A DNA stretch of 5,444 nucleotides, taken from NCBI GenBank assembly GCA_013331595.1, contig DUGE01000014.1, forward strand, positions 8,855-14,298, given 5' to 3'. Source of the stretch: Microcaldota archaeon. GTDB lineage: Archaea > Micrarchaeota > Micrarchaeia > Norongarragalinales > UBA10210. Position 1 is the stretch's first letter. Every line of letters starts with the position of its first letter. Below are positions 4,035 to 5,444 of this stretch, piece after piece. Position numbers and translations under genes: made by a program. Below the pieces are notes generated by a model. That model saw nothing but the letters and a program-made list of their open reading frames with translations. It was not told where the DNA came from and made no database searches.

Positions 4035-5120
4035 ATGCGCCTTAAAAAACCGAGCCCGCAACAGAGGAGGGAAATTGCAAGCACTAAACTAGGGGCTTCC
4101 CGAAGGCCTTGGACGCACGGGTCCGACAGCGTAGCGTTATACAAAGAGCGGGATACTTGGTCCCTCAAAAGAACGTGCAATGCGCTGAAAGTCAATTTGC
4201 CGAGGCTAGTCGAAAAAATGCACAGGGAGCACGGCGGGCCAATAAACGTGCTTGTTGAAGGCTGCGGCATGAGCACAGTGGGCGAAGAGCTTGCCGAAAG
4301 GGCTGAAAAACAAGGGCTGAGCGTTAAAATCTTCAAAACCGACGTTTACTCGAATAGAAAATTCCAACAGCTCGTAACTCAAGCGCGGGAAAGGGGAAGC
4401 AGTGTTGATACGGCCGGCTACCACCAGCTGACGCCGGAAGAGCTGTACAAGCTTGGGAGAAACAAGTTTCACCTGGTCATTTCAAGAAGCGGCGGGCTGA
4501 CTTACACGAGGCTGCCGAAAGAGGTCGGCTTAAGGTCAGTCTGGCACGTCCTCAGGCCAGGAGGCGAGGCGCACATCCTGACCGAAACTTTGGGTTTCAG
4601 GGTTGAACCTGAAGAAGGCAAAAAGCGCCAGTTTGCTTTCGGCTCTGCCATTAAACTAATTGAGTCAAGGGAAGTTACTCCTGAAGGCAAATTTCTCGGC
4701 AGCACACGCGGGCTCTATTATATGGAAGAGGGAGACCCGAGCAGCCACATCCTCCGGATAAAGAAGGGAAAGGAGTTTGAATCATTTTTTCCGCGCGTTG
4801 AACCGGACTATTGGCCGACACTAAAACCAATTACAGGCCGCGAGGAAGCTGAAGCGCACAAGACCGTGTTTCATGAAATGGAAAAGCCGCCAATCGACCT
4901 CACGCCAGGGCAGTTTGAAGACCTTAAAGCTCATGCAAAGACTATGGAGAGCCACTCTTTGGGAGGCCAGGGGCAGGTTGGACGGGGAGGAGAGGTAACG
5001 CAGAGGCAACTCTGGCCGGGCTTGGCATTGGTCTTAAGGCACGGCCGCTATTACCTCGCCAGGCTGGACGAGTTCGGGTTTATCGACCGGATTCTTTGGA
5101 AAGAAAAGCAAAAGCAATAA
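4035..5120 (+). CDS. Predicted class I SAM-dependent methyltransferase
   Basis: This is a 361-residue soluble protein with a Rossmann-like methyltransferase core at about 68-185. Motif I is INVLVEGCGMST (70-81). The first acidic position is E75, and the third glycine of the usual GxGxG is replaced by Ser. The acidic end of strand 2 is D103 in KIFKTDVY. Strand 4 is FHLVISRSGGLTY (145-157), and LRPGGEAHIL (173-182) is the classic turn before strand 5. Residues 1-67 are basic (KKPSPQQRRE, SRRPW) and could contact RNA or another acidic partner. Residues 186-361 are an extra domain, ending in WPGLALVLRHGRYYLARLDE and a basic tail. The substrate cannot be told from sequence. The weak motif I means loss of activity is possible. 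The ATG lies 26 bp after a TATA-like box with no Shine-Dalgarno site. It is divergent from the coiled-coil gene and convergent with the next. Confidence 0.7.
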   Translation: MRLKKPSPQQRREIASTKLGASRRPWTHGSDSVALYKERDTWSLKRTCNALKVNLPRLVEKMHREHGGPINVLVEGCGMSTVGEELAERAEKQGLSVKIFKTDVYSNRKFQQLVTQARERGSSVDTAGYHQLTPEELYKLGRNKFHLVISRSGGLTYTRLPKEVGLRSVWHVLRPGGEAHILTETLGFRVEPEEGKKRQFAFGSAIKLIESREVTPEGKFLGSTRGLYYMEEGDPSSHILRIKKGKEFESFFPRVEPDYWPTLKPITGREEAEAHKTVFHEMEKPPIDLTPGQFEDLKAHAKTMESHSLGGQGQVGRGGEVTQRQLWPGLALVLRHGRYYLARLDEFGFIDRILWKEKQKQ

Positions 5121-5122
5121 AA
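5104..5122 (-). terminator. Possible T-run terminator for the leftward gene at the right edge
   Basis: Read leftward, three T4 runs (5122-5119, 5113-5110, 5107-5104) follow the TAG at 5179-5177 after about 55 bases. They overlap the last codons of the convergent methyltransferase gene. Such repeated short T-runs could stop transcription, but they also simply encode the Lys/Gln tail of that protein. Confidence 0.25.
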
Positions 5123-5176
5123 CTATGGTGATTAGGTAGTTTCCGCTCAAATGCCCCAACGGCTGTGGCTCAAAGG

Positions 5177-5443
5177 CTATGCCCGTACTTTTAGTTCTTG
5201 CCTTGCGACTTGCGGCAAGACGTATTTCGCCTCTAATTGCTGCTTGCCCGGCAGGACGAAAACCAGGAATGCTATCAAGTTGCCGCGGGTTTCGGCAAAA
5301 CCTATCTTGCCGATTGTCGTTTGGCTTAGCAGGTGTTTGCTTAGTTTCGGATAGTTGAAAAGCTTCTTCAGGAAGGCCTCGGCATCGGCAAATTCGAAGC
5401 CCACCGGCTGGTTTTTGTGGAAATCTATTGCCACTGAGCCAAA
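5177..5443 (-). CDS. C-terminal part of an unrecognised protein (partial)
   Basis: The frame is open to the right edge of the window, so this is the last 88 codons of a longer gene, ending at TAG 5179-5177. A GTG at 5434 exists, but the codons before it (Phe-Gly-Ser) read straight on and no start signal is seen there. The visible part starts with a strand-like segment (VAIDFHKNQPVGFEF), then a helix (ADAEAFLKKLFNYPKLSKHLL). Next come GKIGFAETRG and a hydrophobic strand (NLIAFLVFVLPG), then a charged end. This alternating alpha/beta pattern looks like a folded domain, but I do not recognise the family. It converges on the methyltransferase gene across 56 bp. Confidence 0.6.
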   Translation of the reverse strand, partial: FGSVAIDFHKNQPVGFEFADAEAFLKKLFNYPKLSKHLLSQTTIGKIGFAETRGNLIAFLVFVLPGKQQLEAKYVLPQVARQELKVRA

Positions 5444-5444
5444 T

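Noticed and set aside
5145..5354. Plus-strand reading with KCPNGCG, like the start of a zinc finger
   Set aside because: The frame has no start signal, and the downstream part is antisense to the better-supported minus-strand partial gene; a single CxxxC in a short frame is not enough.

Overview
The window looks archaeal, and most likely comes from an uncultivated, DPANN-like lineage; the phylum is a guess. Three things support this. Promoters have archaeal TATA-like boxes about 26 bp upstream of start codons with no leader. Inner genes instead carry GGTG/GGAGG Shine-Dalgarno sites. The gene content is two PIN-type toxin-antitoxin modules and small surface proteins. There is no rRNA, tRNA, CRISPR array, transposase or integrase.

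Layout. Positions 3-269 (+) are the 3' end of a gene for a membrane-anchored surface protein. It is followed by a small predicted lipoprotein (347-562, +) and a cysteine-rich zinc-ribbon-like protein (601-978, +). Next come two unrelated toxin-antitoxin modules pointing tail to tail. Module 1 (1036-1824, +) encodes a PIN toxin first, then a UPF0175/COG2886-like antitoxin. Module 2 (1888-2564, -) encodes an AbrB/SpoVT-type antitoxin first, then a PIN toxin of a different subfamily. The second toxin gene is split by a one-base shift at an eight-base homopolymer. Each module has an inverted repeat over its promoter, a likely autoregulatory operator.

Positions 2684-3829 (-) encode a 381-residue protein with a coiled-coil middle and a lysine/alanine-rich, histone-H1-like tail. 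About 205 bp of divergent promoter region separate it from a 361-residue predicted class I methyltransferase (4035-5120, +). The window closes with the 3' end of an unrecognised gene on the minus strand (5177-5443, cut by the window edge).

How the genes may work together. The two toxin-antitoxin modules form a compact cluster of self-regulated, probably RNase-based units. The left-hand genes look like cell-surface functions, and the lipoprotein and zinc-ribbon gene may be co-transcribed. The coiled-coil protein and the methyltransferase share only a divergent promoter region, and the sequence shows no functional link between them. The best candidates for something undescribed are the coiled-coil/H1-tail protein, the paired operators, and the homopolymer shift in the second PIN toxin.
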